Source: Adiantum capillus-veneris
Taxonomy: Eukaryota > Streptophyta > Polypodiopsida > Polypodiales > Pteridaceae
Assembly: GCA_014529385.2 (NCBI GenBank)
Contig: CM043955.1
Location: forward strand, 153,064,140-153,128,139
Direction: 5' to 3'
DNA length: 64,000 nucleotides
Every line of letters starts with the position of its first letter. Positions within the stretch are counted from its first letter, which is position 1. The notes under the pieces are model-generated. The model did no database searches, had not been told where the DNA came from, and saw only the letters and a program-made list of their open reading frames with translations. A program made the translations under genes and the position numbers. This document shows, one piece after another, positions 52,020 through 64,000 of the stretch.

Positions 52020-52660
52020 GACATAGCTACTAGTATCATCATTATAGTATTACCAGTACCAATACTAGCTCAATAACTTTGAGAACCATATGCCAATAAA
52101 CTAGTATAGTAGGTCTAGTATAGGTCTAGCCAGTACTAGTACTACCAATACCACTACCAATGACTGTACAAGAGCTAGTTGAGACAGTGACTGTAGTAAT
52201 AACAGTATCAGTATACCAGTATACCTGCTCCAATCTGAGACAAAAGAGAAAATTTAAGAAAAAATACAAACAAAAGGAAAACTCTATGTGTCTGTATACC
52301 AATATACCAGTAATAGTGTACCAGTGAGCTGGCTGAGTAAGTCTGTGAGCGGTTTGCTGTGTTAGATAGTGAGTGTCCAGTACCAGTACGAAAAAAACCT
52401 TAAAACATACTAGTAGCAATACAGGTCCAGTATAGGTCTGGCCAGTAGAAATAGTAGTACATGTTCATTATATACCAGTGCCAGTACTTCACTAAAATCT
52501 GAGACCAGTACTGCCAGTATAGCAGTATATCGGTATAGGTATATTTCAGTAGTAGTAAAGGTCCAGTATCAGTACTACTCGTACCAGTATACTCATGCAC
52601 TAGTACCAGTCAGTACCCAGTACCACCATATGAGACAGTACAGTACCAGTAAAGTACAAT
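52020..52660. repeat. TACCAGTA-rich low-complexity block
   Basis: Variants of CCAGTA, CCAGTAC and TATACCAGT recur dozens of times at irregular spacing. The part at 52150-52400 is the inverted partner of 49034-49210. Confidence 0.75.
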
Positions 52661-52913
52661 ACATAGGGAAATCTGAGACCAAAAAGAGGGTAAATTCGGG
52701 TTGCAAATGCCCAAAAAACTAAGTGAGCGGCCTTCAAGGGCACTCACCAACACTTCTAAAGTGTTGAGCTCACATGCACCTACTCTCTGGTCGTGTGCTA
52801 GAGGAAGATCCCATAGAGAGTGTATTTGTTTACGTGGGCACTCATTATTCCTCCACATTAGGCTCTAGGCCCTCAGCGGGAACCCAAGGTAGTATTGCTC
52901 AAGACCCACATTT

Positions 52914-55218
52914 ATGTTTAGTGACTCTTCCTCTGATTACGACATCATGGAAGGTTACCCAATGCCTAATCCTGATAGTTCAAGCCAAGACATGCATGCC
53001 CTGGGCCCACGGTCTGGGCCGAGCGTGCTTAGCCGCTTGAAGGAAACTTTTAGTAGAGCCACTCGCTCCCAACATGGAGTTAACGATGTAAATGAGGGGG
53101 GTGGGGAAGTAAATTTTCCATTCATGACCAACGTAGATCCCATGCTCCTGGAGAGTTTGCACGTGAATACTCCATTCACTGCCCCCCCTGATTCTTCAGA
53201 GCTATTCCCCTCCGAGTTTATATTACCTGATGGTAGAAGCCTTGCCAAAGTGCAAGAGGTTGAGCGGTATATCATTGCAGCTAGGGAAAAGGAAATCAAG
53301 AGCTTACATAAAAGAAACGAAGAGAGTTAAAAGAAAAAGCCCATATGTCAACATCCATGTTAGGCAAGCAATCGAGTGCTCCTAAATTAGCGACCACTAA
53401 GGGTCAACCCATGGAAAGTCACATTGCATCTAGCTCAAAGGACACCCCTAGCACCTCAATCCTAGATGGAGCATTCCTAAATAAGAATTGGGAGTACAAA
53501 CTACAAACGGAAATTCTAACCGACTTATACACAGGTCACACCTATCACGTGGGTTGGTTAGATATCCTACAATCCACAACGGGTGCTGCTAGCATAGAGG
53601 AGCAACATCAAAGAGTTTGTGATGTAATCCATAGGGTTATTAAGCTAGAGAGATAGAATAAAGGGATCCACATGCCTTCAACGGGTCTCATGAGATTCAT
53701 GGACATAGGGAAGGATAAGCAACCACTTTATAAAAAATGGAGACTCCCTCAGTAAGCCCAATGGATTCTGCATATGTGGTTTTGCCAGGGGTCTCAGTAC
53801 AATCTGAGCCCACAAGTGATAGCTTAACCTTTCCAAGTCTAGCTCATCTTTCTCTTGATGATACCATGGCTACCATGCCTACCCCAGTGTTGGGCATGCC
53901 AAGAAACACGCCATGGACCTCTTTTTTAGTAAAGCACCACTACATGGTATCTCAATGCCTGCAATAGTACCTACAAGTGTGTACCAATCATATGCACCTG
54001 TAGGACCTCGTACTCATGTAGCTCCTACCCCTCCCATTGTTTCAACAACTTATGCTCCACAACCACAACATCCAAGATCTTATTTCAATGGGGCTATACC
54101 AACTACCATGTCTGCTATGCCTAGGGCCAGACATATGAACTTTGGGCCACCATATGGCACGACATTATACCCAACTTGGAACCCAAGGGCTGCATATACG
54201 CTAAGCCCAATTCCAACCCCCATTCCACATAAAATCCCAAGAGCACTTGTCCCCACTATATCGGCTCACTTAGGAGACTTGGCAACATTTTCTCAAGCTA
54301 TTGGTCAATACATTGTTGAAAATATGCGCAATACGCCTGATAGAGAACCTAGAAGTAAGGCAGTACAAATAGCCAAGCTCACACAAAAATTTAGTGGAGA
54401 TGAGGATGTGAGCAAGCATATCAGAGTATTTGAGCAAATATGAGATTCCCTAGGATAACACAATGACCTGCATAAGAGTAATGCCTTAAGCTTGACCTTA
54501 AGTGGAAAGACTGTGGATTGGTATAGAACCCTAAGGGTGGAAGAGAAAATGATTTAGCCTACTCTTAGGAGACTGTTCTTGAAAGAGTACATACGAGAGG
54601 GAGTACTTTGGGATGTAGCATCTCAGCTCCAGAAAGCCCAACAAGAGGAAGGAGAGTCCGTGAGAGACTTTATTAGTTGCTTGAAGCATTTGAATTCTCA
54701 ATGTAATCCAAATGAGTGCTTCAATAATAACCAATTACTTGATAGATTCATTAGGAGACTACAATGTGAGGATATCTACAATGGCCTAGTCCCTAGAGAT
54801 ATCACCACTTGGGAATTAGTCACCACCAATGATCCAATTGGAGGATAATTTAATGATTCAAGGAGAAAGAGTGTCTGTTGAGCCTAAATCTACTAGCTCG
54901 CAAGCATCGGGGAATGAGCCAATGACCATAGAGCCTATTGCTAGAGAGCCAACAAAATCTAAGGTGACTTTAGCAGATCTCACCAAGGCCATTCAAGAAA
55001 GTCTTAGAGACAATCGTCCTCTACAAAACAACCATATATATCCAAGAAGGGAGCAACAATGGTGCTCAATTTGCTATGGTCCACATAGTACCAGTGAATG
55101 TCCTACTTTTAGAGTAAAATTTAATGGGAATTGCAATGCATGTGGGACGTATGGTCATCAAGCCAAGGATTGCATAGCATTTAAACGCGCGATGGACAAT
55201 AGACCAACCTTAGCATAG
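52914..55218 (+). pseudogene. gag of the 52914-57960 relic
   Basis: Blocks: 52914-53330 (MFSDSSSDYDIMEGYP; SELFPSEFILPDGRSLAKVQ), 53345-53656 (ILTDLYTGHTYHVGWLDILQ) and 53913-54443 (AQL-like VQIAKLTQKFSGDEDVSKH). Then KTVDWYRTLRVEEKMI comes before a TAG near 54557, followed by the helical LKEYIREGVLWDVASQLQK and FISCLKHLNSQCNPNE to 54848. 54829-55218 adds knuckles CSICYGPHSTSEC and CNACGTYGHQAKDC. Several stops and frame changes are present. Confidence 0.75.
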
Positions 55219-55374
55219 ACAAACACACCTCGAGTGCCTACATTGATGTCGGCCCCACCTCTTGAACAAACATCACAACACATGGTCCCTAGGGCCCAAA
55301 ATTTTGTTCAAACAACACCCTTACCACCTCCAATGCTTCTAGGACCGTAACAACCACATCCGAGAATCACTTTT

Positions 55375-56280
55375 GTGAATCAAGTGGGTTGTGAGTCATC
55401 TATTGTTGGTTTGGAAGGATGTGAAGAAGATATAGACCCTAATATTGCCTATGGTATTGATGCACTTGAAGAAAGTCCACAATATTACATGGAAGACTAT
55501 TGGGGACAAGTCAAACCTGTATATCAAGTAGTTGTTCTTATTGCGAGAGGCCAGAATATCAATTACACTGCCAAGAGACCACCTCTTCAATGCTATGAAT
55601 GTGGAGGTCCACATCGTGTAGCCGAATGTCCTATTAGGCTACAAAAGAATGTCACACTAAATCAAACCAATCAAGCGAGCACGTCTACAATGCCGATACT
55701 CATGTGTAATTGCTGTGGCATAGATCATTTGATTGCCCAATATCCTAATAATCGAAATGCACCAAATATCACGCCATTGAATTTAATTGAGGTTAATGAG
55801 GAGCCAACACATAGTACGCACGTGGTACCAGTAAATGTACTCATACAATTGATGCTTAAAAAACAAAATTATATTCTTGAAGAAAGAGACATGGCATCAA
55901 TTGCACAATCTCAGAAGAAGAAGAAAACACAAAGGAAGAGATCACAAAAAGAAGCGAAGTCAGACCCCAGTTCAAACACAAACATAGGGACGGGTGAGAA
56001 CCCCATATATATGAATGAAGTTGAAGAGGATTTTGATTCAAGTGAAACCATGGAGACTAAAACAACCACTAGGAAAGAAACAAACAAGGAAGATCGTCAT
56101 GAGCCACAATGGCTAGGACCCAAGAAGAAGATAGAAACTTACCCAAACCCTTCAGAGGAGATGGAGCGAGTCAAGCAATTAATGGGTTTGGTAGAAGAGA
56201 CCCAAAGGGATCTAAAGCCGGCACCTAGGCACATCCAAATTATCGATACAATGTTCCCTATGCAACAAAAATGTCCATAG
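55375..56280 (+). pseudogene. Further CCHC knuckles and linker of the relic
   Basis: A 301-codon open frame with CYECGGPHRVAEC near 55590 and CNCCGIDHLIAQY near 55710, then a Lys-rich basic stretch (KKKKTQRKRSQKEAKSD) and a charged tail. With the two upstream knuckles, four zinc-knuckle-like motifs are present, an unusually high number for one gag. Confidence 0.7.
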
Positions 56281-56600
56281 ACCACTAGCCATACCTAGTG
56301 TCATCCAAGAAGAAAGTGACTTTAAGTCATGGGAAAGTGGACGTACTCCCTTCTTGTTGAAGAGAATGTTTACACAAGGATTACATGACCCTATCAAGGA
56401 AATGGAGATCGCATCTTCCCCATGCCAAGGGACTAAAGCCCAAAAAGTTCCATTAAATATTGACAAATTGTGGATTTCATGGCTTTAGAAGTTAGAACCA
56501 CCATCATGTCTAAGCTATATGGAGACCCCGAGCTATTCTTAGCTCTTCAATCTTTCCTAAATGGAGAACTGAAAGTCGGGGGCTACCACAATTTGCACAG

Positions 56601-57451
56601 ATGGATGGAGCTAAAGAGGTGCCAATAGAGGAGGAACACTTAGATCCACAACCCAACCTAGATGAGAACTCTGTTGTTGACAAGTTGGGACAATACTTTG
56701 AAGGCGATGAATCCAATGCGACCATACCAACCACTACCAAGGGATTAACTGTGAAGGGAATCCTTGATGGTGGGGTTAGCATTGTGACTAAGATTTGCTG
56801 GGAAACTATGGGAACATCTCACCTTGGGACCACAAACATAGTGGTAAAGATGGCAAATGGGACTATTTTTAAGCCTTTTGGGATGCTATAAGATCTCAAG
56901 ATCAAGGTCTTGGACACAAAATAAGGAATACCTTCATTGTTATGGATTTCTCCAAGCACACTATGTCATCTGAAATGATCTTAGGACGTCCTTTCATGAG
57001 GGAAGCAAAAATGATGCATGACTAGTCTAAAAACCATGTCTACTTGCAGTTCCAAGATTTTGTTATTCAAGTGGATCTTGTAACTGGTCAAGCACATCCT
57101 CTAGGAAATAGATTTATAATTGATCATAGATCTGATACCACAATTTACTCGACCCCATTGAAATATTGTTACACGTGTAAAATGGACACTGATGCTGGGG
57201 AAGATTCTCCTTATATGGATGATCTACCTTGGATGAGTGAGTCCGACAATGTGGATTGGGTCCACCTAGCAGCAACCATAGACACTTGGGTAAATAGGGG
57301 GGCAACCTGGGTAACACCTAAGGAGGATGAAATGCCACAACTTGTACCTTTAAATATGATAGGAGCAATGCATATAGCTTCTGACAAGACTCATCATAAT
57401 ATAACAAAGAAAACATACAAATGGGTCCCTAAAGCTTCTTTAGCGACATAG
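56601..57451 (+). pseudogene. Retropepsin of the relic
   Basis: LTVKGILDGGVSIVTKICWE near 56745 has the D-G-G active-site loop. MILGRPFMREAKMMHD near 56980 is the C-terminal I-L-G-R-P-F. A trailing domain at 57044-57451 has no recognised motif. Stops lie near 56889 and 57022. Confidence 0.72.
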
Positions 57452-58041
57452 AAGCCTTGTAAGAAACACCCCACTTGCTCCCAAAATGTAAGGAAATGTT
57501 GCATTGGATTCATAAATGACTATTGGAAGCCCAAGGCTACTATGAAGGAAATGATCAAATCTGGGGTGCCCAAACATAAATTGTGTTCTTACCTATCACC
57601 TGACCCATGTGAGTCAAATCTTGTACGATAAAGCCGATTGAAGATCGTGGGAAGGAAAAGATCACAGAACACTATACACCTGGTTTGGAGCTAGTTTGGG
57701 TACCCAAGCAAGAAATTCTTGTGTCGCTCAGCTCAACCATAGAAAAAACAAATAAAACTTTTTGCTTTTCATGTAATTCATATACAGAAATAGAAGCTTC
57801 AATGCAACCTCCACCTACCATTGTACATATCCATACAAACAAGAAAGAATTTGCACCTCCCATTGTAAGTTCACCACAAGGAAGGGGGGATTGTTTGCTC
57901 ACATCCATCATTCACTTGCTTCCCTCTTAACCTTCCTCCCCGACCTCTCAATCTTCCAATCTTAGGGAATGTTTATATATAGCCTTATACTCACAAAAAC
58001 AAAAATAAAAAAGTAAAAGAGCAGAGCCACCAAACAAAAAT

Positions 58042-59365
58042 CTAGAAACCTTCAAGTTCTAGTACAGGGCCCACAATCATAAAAACAAAGCTCTCAACAT
58101 ACTTGCCTTTTTGATTTTGCAACAACTTTCCACATGCATGTGCATTCTCTTGTGCTAAAAGAAGTTGTTTTTTGACTTCCCACCTTCTCCTCGTTTTTTG
58201 AACAAGTGATTTGTATGTGTGTGAATATTCCAAGTAAACTTCCTTATCTTTGCTTGCATCCAACCTTAGCAAGTGTTTTTGGGCTTGGCTACATTCCATG
58301 TCAAACCATTCCTGCTTGGTGCTACCCTTCTTCTTATACCTATTGCAAGACATGTGTTTCACCGAAAATCATTCCTTCGCACAAGAGAAAATTACTTCTT
58401 TGAAAACTTTCCACTTGCATTCTAATTTTGGGCTCTCTTGATGCTCTGTCATGCTTAACATTTGATCCACCATATCATCATATATAAGTGCTTGTTTGAA
58501 GTCTAGACGTAGGTACAAATGATTCACATCATGATTGGAGGCTACATGCTCGGGTCTTTTACCACACTTGAGGTCAATACATAACATCCTATGATCCAAT
58601 TCCAGATTTCATTCACCACGTGTAAAGCTTTGTATGCATTCTAGAGTGGCTTCCGAAAACAAAATATAGTCAATCACGCTATCACCATTGTGCTTTCTAC
58701 ATGTAAAGTCATTGGTGCCTTTCCATAAAGATACACCATTTGCAATGAGCATTCCGGTACTATTGCACATATGTAGAAGTGACTTTCCATAGTGATCCAG
58801 TTGTTTTGCATCATTAGAACTTCAATTATACATGTATGAGTCATCCATTCTTCTTGAGACATGCGGCATGTCGACTTGTTGTGTGTCGTGTTGTGACATA
58901 TTTGTGTGAGCATTCATGTCTCCAAAGACAACGACTTCACCCTGGTCCTTGTAATGAGAAATATCTTCCTTTAGTTCAACAAAGGGCTGATCATTATCCA
59001 TATCCAAGTGAGCATAAAATTTGGAGTCATAGTGAGGAATGTAGCAACCAGCCACAAACATGACTTGACCATTTGGTGGGTTGATTTTTAGTCTCATAAG
59101 TAACTTTTATACTTATCTTCTTTGACAATGGAAACGTCTTTCAAACCCTTTCTGATCACACATGCTACGCCTCTTTGGCCTCTACGTTGCTTTGCATTTT
59201 TGGCCCACATCAAAGAATGCACATCATATTTGTCAAATCCAAGAATTTGTTGCGCTCATGCTCCCATGTTTTGACAAGAAGTATCACATCGGAGTCATTA
59301 GTAAGCTCATCAATGTCAATTCCCGCATTCCATGGATACCCGTTACAATTCCAAAAGCTTATTTG
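58042..59365 (-). pseudogene. LINE endonuclease fragment
   Basis: The minus strand starts near 59365 with FWNCNGYPW (the N of the APE-type fold), then DVILLVKTWEHER, where the usual catalytic Glu is Lys. RGQRGVACVIRKGL, AGCYIPHYDSKF, VVVFGDMNAHT, GDSVIDYILFS (S..DYI) and LELDHRML complete the endonuclease order. A linker with WFDMECSQAQKHLLRLD follows to 58042. The frame changes about five times. No RT follows on the minus strand, so the element is 3'-truncated or was interrupted by the neighbouring relic. Confidence 0.85.
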
Positions 59366-59479
59366 TAAGCGTGAGGGATGGTCTCATAGATCATGTGTCC
59401 CTATTTGTCGGGTGGACTTGCATCCTCTTGAAGTCCCTTTTCTTCTTGAGAGAGAAGGAGAAGAGAGACTTGTAGGCTA

Positions 59480-61447
59480 GTTAGGGTTTTTCCATGGCGT
59501 GCTGTTGGCGAGTCAAGGTTTCGCAGAGAGATGGCGTGCTATTGGCGAGTTAGGGAGAGAGAAAGACAGAGAAGAGTGGAGGGTGAAATAGAGAGCATAG
59601 AGACATAAGAGGATGACAAAAAAGAATATGTAAATGCCCCATCTAAATGAAACATGTAACCATGAATTAACGCACTTACAAACATTTGGGTATACAATAA
59701 CTTCAAAAATATAAATGACTAGTAGAAGCATCGGACCCTATGTAGGGATCGACTGGTCCACCCATCCGCTTCCACTCCTACTATAGATAGAGATAATTTC
59801 ACTTTGCATAGGGACCAAGTCAAAACACCTCCAACTAACCTTAGACATATGAGGCCACTTTGCCTCCCTCCATGAACCCGAGCTCTAAAAGGATTCCAAA
59901 TATCACTAGGTATGTTACCCGCTAATTTCATTTTTGGGGCAAAAATTTGAATTCAAATAAACTAGTCGTTTTGCATGTTTGAATTTAAATGTTGTCCTTT
60001 GATTTCTTTCTTCATACTAGAGGTTTAACTACCAAATAAAGAGGCCCTCCTAGACCCCATTCGCTTCCTAATGATGTGTTCAAAACCACACAGTTAATAG
60101 ATATTAGTCTCTTCTTCTATGTCCCATTCAGTTTGGTGGTGATGAGATATTGTACCTCAACTCCCATCTGTAGACTCTCTTCAACTATCAATCGTGACAA
60201 TATTCTCACCCATATTCCATGAGGAAAATATCAACAATCATCTACACACACATCCCGTCACTCAATTTAGTCAAGAATTGACAAAAATAGATTAAGACTT
60301 CAAAGATATTACCTTAAAATAATTTAAATAAATTATAATGGGTTACACCCTACTAATTTGGGGAAGGTACATAAATACATAAAGGTCTAATAAACCAATT
60401 ATTGGATCCCATAATTGAGGTTCTATCCTTGTATTATTGGGTTTCAAAATGAAAAACTTATACTTGAGCACTTAAGTTTACATTTTATTCCTTATACCAT
60501 TCTTCTCCACGAGAGATATTTATCAGTGGTAATGCATGAATGTAGTTTACATGAGAAAGTCGTTCATTCACATCCTCCTTGTAGAAATATTTGCTTGGGT
60601 TCATCACCATATGATATGCTTGAGCAAACTCTTGACTTTTTATATTCATCAAAAGTGATAATGTCATTGTGAGGATTGTATTGTAGACTTTACTAAACCA
60701 ATCTTGAGGTACATAGTAGCATTGATTCTTGCTATCTGATTCATTTCACACCTTGAATATGACATTTTCACAGAAGTCATATCTTTAATTAAGCATGAGT
60801 GATTTCTTGCTAAGAATGATATCATGGCTTGGTACTTCCAAAGGCGATCATAGGTCAAGTAAAGAACATACCTTTGCATTTAGGCGTCACCTTCCTATAG
60901 CTTTTTCTTAACCCAAAGTTGTGGGTCAACCATGTACCTAGCAGGCACTTGGGTTTGGTGTTTGGATTGGGCATCAATATACAATTCCCATGCTACATAG
61001 GAGTTTGGAACAAGGTAATCTCTAGTCCTCTTCAAAGTTTAAACCACTTCAACTCCCCAAAAGACATTGAACCCAACATCATAGTTGAGAAAGACATTTC
61101 TTGCAAAGTCTCTTGGGAGTTCATGCGAATGGTTAAAAAGATCCATCTAAAAACAAAACAAGGAGAGAGAAGACTTAGTACACATGGCTACCAAAATTGA
61201 GTCTATTTATTTATTCATAAAATTTTGATTTTTATGGTTTCTTATAAAATTATTTATGTCATGGATCTAACTTTCTACATACCCTCTTAACCCTCATTAC
61301 TAGAAATTATGTTAGACCTCTCATATCACAGTGTGGTCTATAGTTATCTTCTATCCTATTCTTCACTATGATGATAGCAAGTGCTATTTATTGGTGCAAA
61401 AGTGTCACATGTCCTACGTAAGGAAGTGATGTCTTCCTTTGGCACTC
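59480..61447. other. No recognisable gene
   Basis: Several short ORFs (60919-61200 plus; 60485-60879 minus) carry no motif I recognise. No element boundaries were seen. Confidence 0.4.
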
Positions 61448-62006
61448 TCGTTTCACGCAAGAGCTTTCTTGTGGTGGTAGTGGCACCAATGAAGGATCTC
61501 GTCGCCCATCGAAAAGCAAGGATCATAGCCCCCGAGACATAGATCCAAGAACTCATCCAGGAGAACAAGAGACTCGAACAACATCTACACAAGCTTGAAG
61601 ATGCAAAGGAAGTAGAGAGCCAAGCTCTGCTTATAAAAGCACATGAAGTTAAAACCTCCCTTATTGAGACTATCATGGCGGCTCAAAAGAAATCCCAAGA
61701 AGCAGCACACAAGAAGATTGACACAAGGATACAGGAGGTCATATAAGAATGTCGGCTACAAGAATCTCTTGGCCTCAAGGTCAGAATTCAAGGGCGGCTC
61801 CATCCACTGTGGTGCACCAGCGAGGACACCCATGGGACACACTTGAGGAAACAACTACCAAGCTCAATGAAATTCTTCAACCTTTCTACATTGAGCCTGG
61901 AACTATCTCTTGGATCAACGTGACAAAGACGCATGTACGACCCGAGCATTTCATACTCATTTTCAAGGACAAAGATGAATGGATGAAGCTGCTACGCAAA
62001 TCTTGA
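61448..62006 (+). pseudogene. Coiled-coil ORF fragments, family unknown
   Basis: One frame reads RKARIIAPET, a stop, then IQELIQENKRLEQHLHKLED and LIETIMAAQKKSQEAAHKKI up to a TAA at 61744-61746, a long charged helix. The next frame (61749-62006) reads MSATRISWPQGQNSRAAPST and PFYIEPGTISWINVTKTHVR. It may be a retroelement gag or a host gene. It lies 500 bp before family member B and in the same direction. Confidence 0.3.
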
Positions 62007-62492
62007 CTACTCAAGGGAAAAAAGTTTTGGTGGATGGTTGAGGAACTAACCACAAATCAACACAAGACTAAAGCAAGCGAGCTCAAAAAGATGAATGAAG
62101 CATGCAAGCCACTCAAAAATGGGCCTTGTAAGAAATGCCAGGTCAGCTTATAGAGAGATAATAAAAAGTCCCTAATTTCATTTTTTATATTCACTTTCAA
62201 AAAAACTCGGATATCATATTTGGGGGGTACGTTTATTAAAACTCTCAAAAAGTGTTCAGACAATGATAACATACGACGGCTCCGAATTGAACGCCGATTA
62301 TCTCAATCTTTTGGATTTTTCAAAACTAAGATTTGGCGCTCAACGAGGTGCATTAAATTTTATTCTTCTCCTCAGTTTCGCATCTCTCTTACTTTGCGCA
62401 TGCACGCAGTCTCTTCCCTTGAGCTCTCTTCCATTTTCTCCACTCTTGCGCTCTCCTCTGTTTTGAGATTTCTCATTCACCAAGTCGTCTCA
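62007..62492. other. No supported gene; possible upstream region of member B
   Basis: Short ORFs only. CT-rich leader-like sequence at about 62366-62470 precedes the ATG at 62493. Confidence 0.4.
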
Positions 62493-64000
62493 ATGTCATT
62501 ATCATCTTCACACAGAACTCGGACAAGGAGTCAAAACGATGTGTATCATATGCATATCGAACTGTTCAGAGAAATGCGAGCCTCTCCACAAGAAGAATAA
62601 GCGAGGCATCCTTTTCGAAGCTTCAAAAGAGAACTTTAGATTTCAAGGTAATTAAAAAAGCGTCGATCTTTGGGTGGATGGCAGGATATATCCTGAGCAT
62701 CCTATCACCAACTCAACTCCACCGTTCAGAAATATAACGTCATTGTTGAACTATGTAGGAGACGGTTATTCTGGTTTATATGGCTACACCAAGCATTTGG
62801 CGGGCCAGAAGTGATATTCTTAAGCTTGAGAGAGACCTTGCACACAAAGAAAACTTTTTCTTGAAGCAAACTGACAGAGTGCGCTCAGAAACTGAAAGGC
62901 AAGGACGAAAGTATCACGCAGCTCACGCAGGATCTCAGAGAAAAAAATACTATCTTCGGTCCTCAATTAAGAAAACGACGCTTACGAGACATTGAACAGT
63001 TGAAGGTTGGTTCTGGGGTTTTGAAGAAGAGGGTTAAAGCAATCAAGTAAGATTATCATTCAAGCAGGTTTAATTCATCTTTACATTTGTAGTTTTATAT
63101 CTTACTTTTCATATTTATGCTTAGATCGTTGCTACATCCTCATTCAAATATTGGCAGCAACACACCAACTTCTTCAATTCCTTATGGTCTCATACTAAAA
63201 CGCAAAGATGTCGCCGGACTTTTGGATGATAAGCGCTAATGCAAGATTGTTGCTAAGCTTCTTGACACTCTTTTGAAACAGAATCAACTCCAAACACATG
63301 ATGTTCAGTCAATTCTGGATGAAGCCGGAATATCCAACAAAGGTTATTCTGCAATTTTTAGGTATGTCTGGTGTTTGAATCAATTGTCTTCACCTATCAA
63401 ATCAAATGTCTGCAATTTTTAGGTATATTGGATATGTGTAGCATTTGAAAACTTGGAAATAGTCCATTTACTTAATTTTTTGTTTACAGAATTATGCAGC
63501 AACAAAGTAAGAAGTTCAATCTCAATCACACGTTGCTGCCAAATCCTTTCTCCATTCGAAAGACAAGACTGGAGGTCAACCAGGAAGTGCTTCCGACATT
63601 GGGCACTCCTTTTCACATTGAAGCAATGTACAGATCGCCATCAGCAGAGGAAGTGGTCTATGACAAATACAATAATATATATGATTTAGTAGCTTTGCAG
63701 ACATATTGTTCAATTGTTCGAGGTTTCTCAAGAGGAATGCAATGGAGTCTTGAAGTTTGTGCTTAAACTGGATGAGTGGGAGCTAGTGAAAGAGACAAAG
63801 GTTAAGCGTGTCACAATAACACTTATGAATAGAGCATTAGATGAAAGCATTGCTTCAGACGACCCTAGAAACTTTAGCGTGCAATCCGAAAACAATATTT
63901 TCTTATTAGCCACATTCAAGGTTTGATATCAACAAGTTTTTTCTTTTAAAAATGGTTAGACATGTTTCATTTGATTGGTTTGGTTTCCCATTTCAGGTGC
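62493..64000 (+). pseudogene. Unrecognised gene family, member B (runs off window)
   Basis: From ATG 62493: MSLSSSHRTRTRSQND, then YHMHIELFREM; WVDGRIYPEHPITNSTPPF (about 62670-62730); a coiled coil (LKLERDLAHKENFFLKQ, then, one base shifted, LRKRRLRDIEQLKVGSGVL). Near 63190-63360 come LILKRKDVAGLLDDK, a TAA, and THDVQSILDEAGISNKGYSA. An intron (AG/GTATGT at about 63361 to TTTACAG at 63489) leads to LGTPFHIEAMYRSPSAEEVV and, after a one-base shift near 63700, FEVSQEECNGVLKFVLKLDE and DDPRNFSVQ. A donor near 63921 and an acceptor CATTTCAG at about 63996 show that another exon lies beyond the window. The block order equals member A. No family known to me. Confidence 0.5.

Larger units (their letters stand above)
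52914..57960 (+). mobile_element. gag-protease-only LTR-retroelement relic (gypsy-like)
   Basis: Four zones on one strand: an N-terminal Ser/Pro-rich region (52914-54100), a retrotransposon-gag helical region (54250-54840), CCHC knuckles (55060-55760) and a retropepsin (56600-57100). No RT, RNase H or integrase follows before the LINE fragment at 58042. No LTR was recognised on either side. It is either truncated or derived from a non-autonomous gag-carrying element. Confidence 0.7.

Noticed and set aside
60485-61200. Small ORFs suggesting a gene on either strand
   Set aside because: No motif, splice pattern or repetition supports them. Frames are broken every 60-90 codons.

Overview
The window looks like nuclear DNA of a land plant. 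The support is plant-type CACTA transposon genes with plant-like GT-AG introns, Ty1/copia and Ty3/gypsy LTR retrotransposons with plant-style primer-binding sites, and a LINE endonuclease. Very long (GA)n/(CT)n and (GT)n/(CA)n microsatellites are common. No bacterial operon, CRISPR array, rRNA or tRNA was seen. A large repeat-rich genome such as a fern or other seed-free plant would fit, but the species cannot be read from the sequence.

Layout. 1-1560: microsatellites, a 50-bp minisatellite and a broken HMA metal-binding domain. 1564-7526: a CACTA (En/Spm) DNA transposon. It has a six-exon TNP2-type transposase whose inferred exons join into 1104 open codons, a three-exon TNPA-like second gene, a 12-bp-periodic subterminal repeat array and the right terminal repeat. 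Its left end was not found. 7669-13450: a cluster of low-copy genes. A divergent histone H3 gene with centromeric (CENH3)-like features is head to head with an unrecognised gene. A 1.4-kb piece of the unrecognised gene is duplicated, in antisense, downstream of the histone. More unrecognised exons follow.

14435-20543: LTR fragments of one repeat family (its LTRs carry a long (CT)n tract) and a copia element inserted in one of them. The copia is dead and internally rearranged. 22393-35731: a gypsy element with two 1034-bp LTRs. A minus-strand copia (26714-31949) is inserted in its reverse transcriptase with a perfect TATGC target duplication. The copia has an open 986-codon pol frame but has lost its protease active site and the first catalytic Asp of RT.

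36500-46500: relics. These are a SWIM zinc-finger gene, a MITE sitting in a (GT)n tract, an LTR with an ORF-free interior, an inverted copia gag copy and a RING-like fragment. 47030-48359 (minus) and 62493-64000 (plus) are two members of one unrecognised gene family, about 15 kb apart in opposite orientation. Between them lie another LTR of the (CT)n family, a 207-bp (CT)n(GT)n tract, a gag/protease-only retroelement and a LINE endonuclease fragment.

Most of the window is transposon-derived and mostly degenerate. The items most worth following up are the H3/CENH3-like gene with its divergent partner, the duplicated uncharacterised gene family, and the nearly complete CACTA element.
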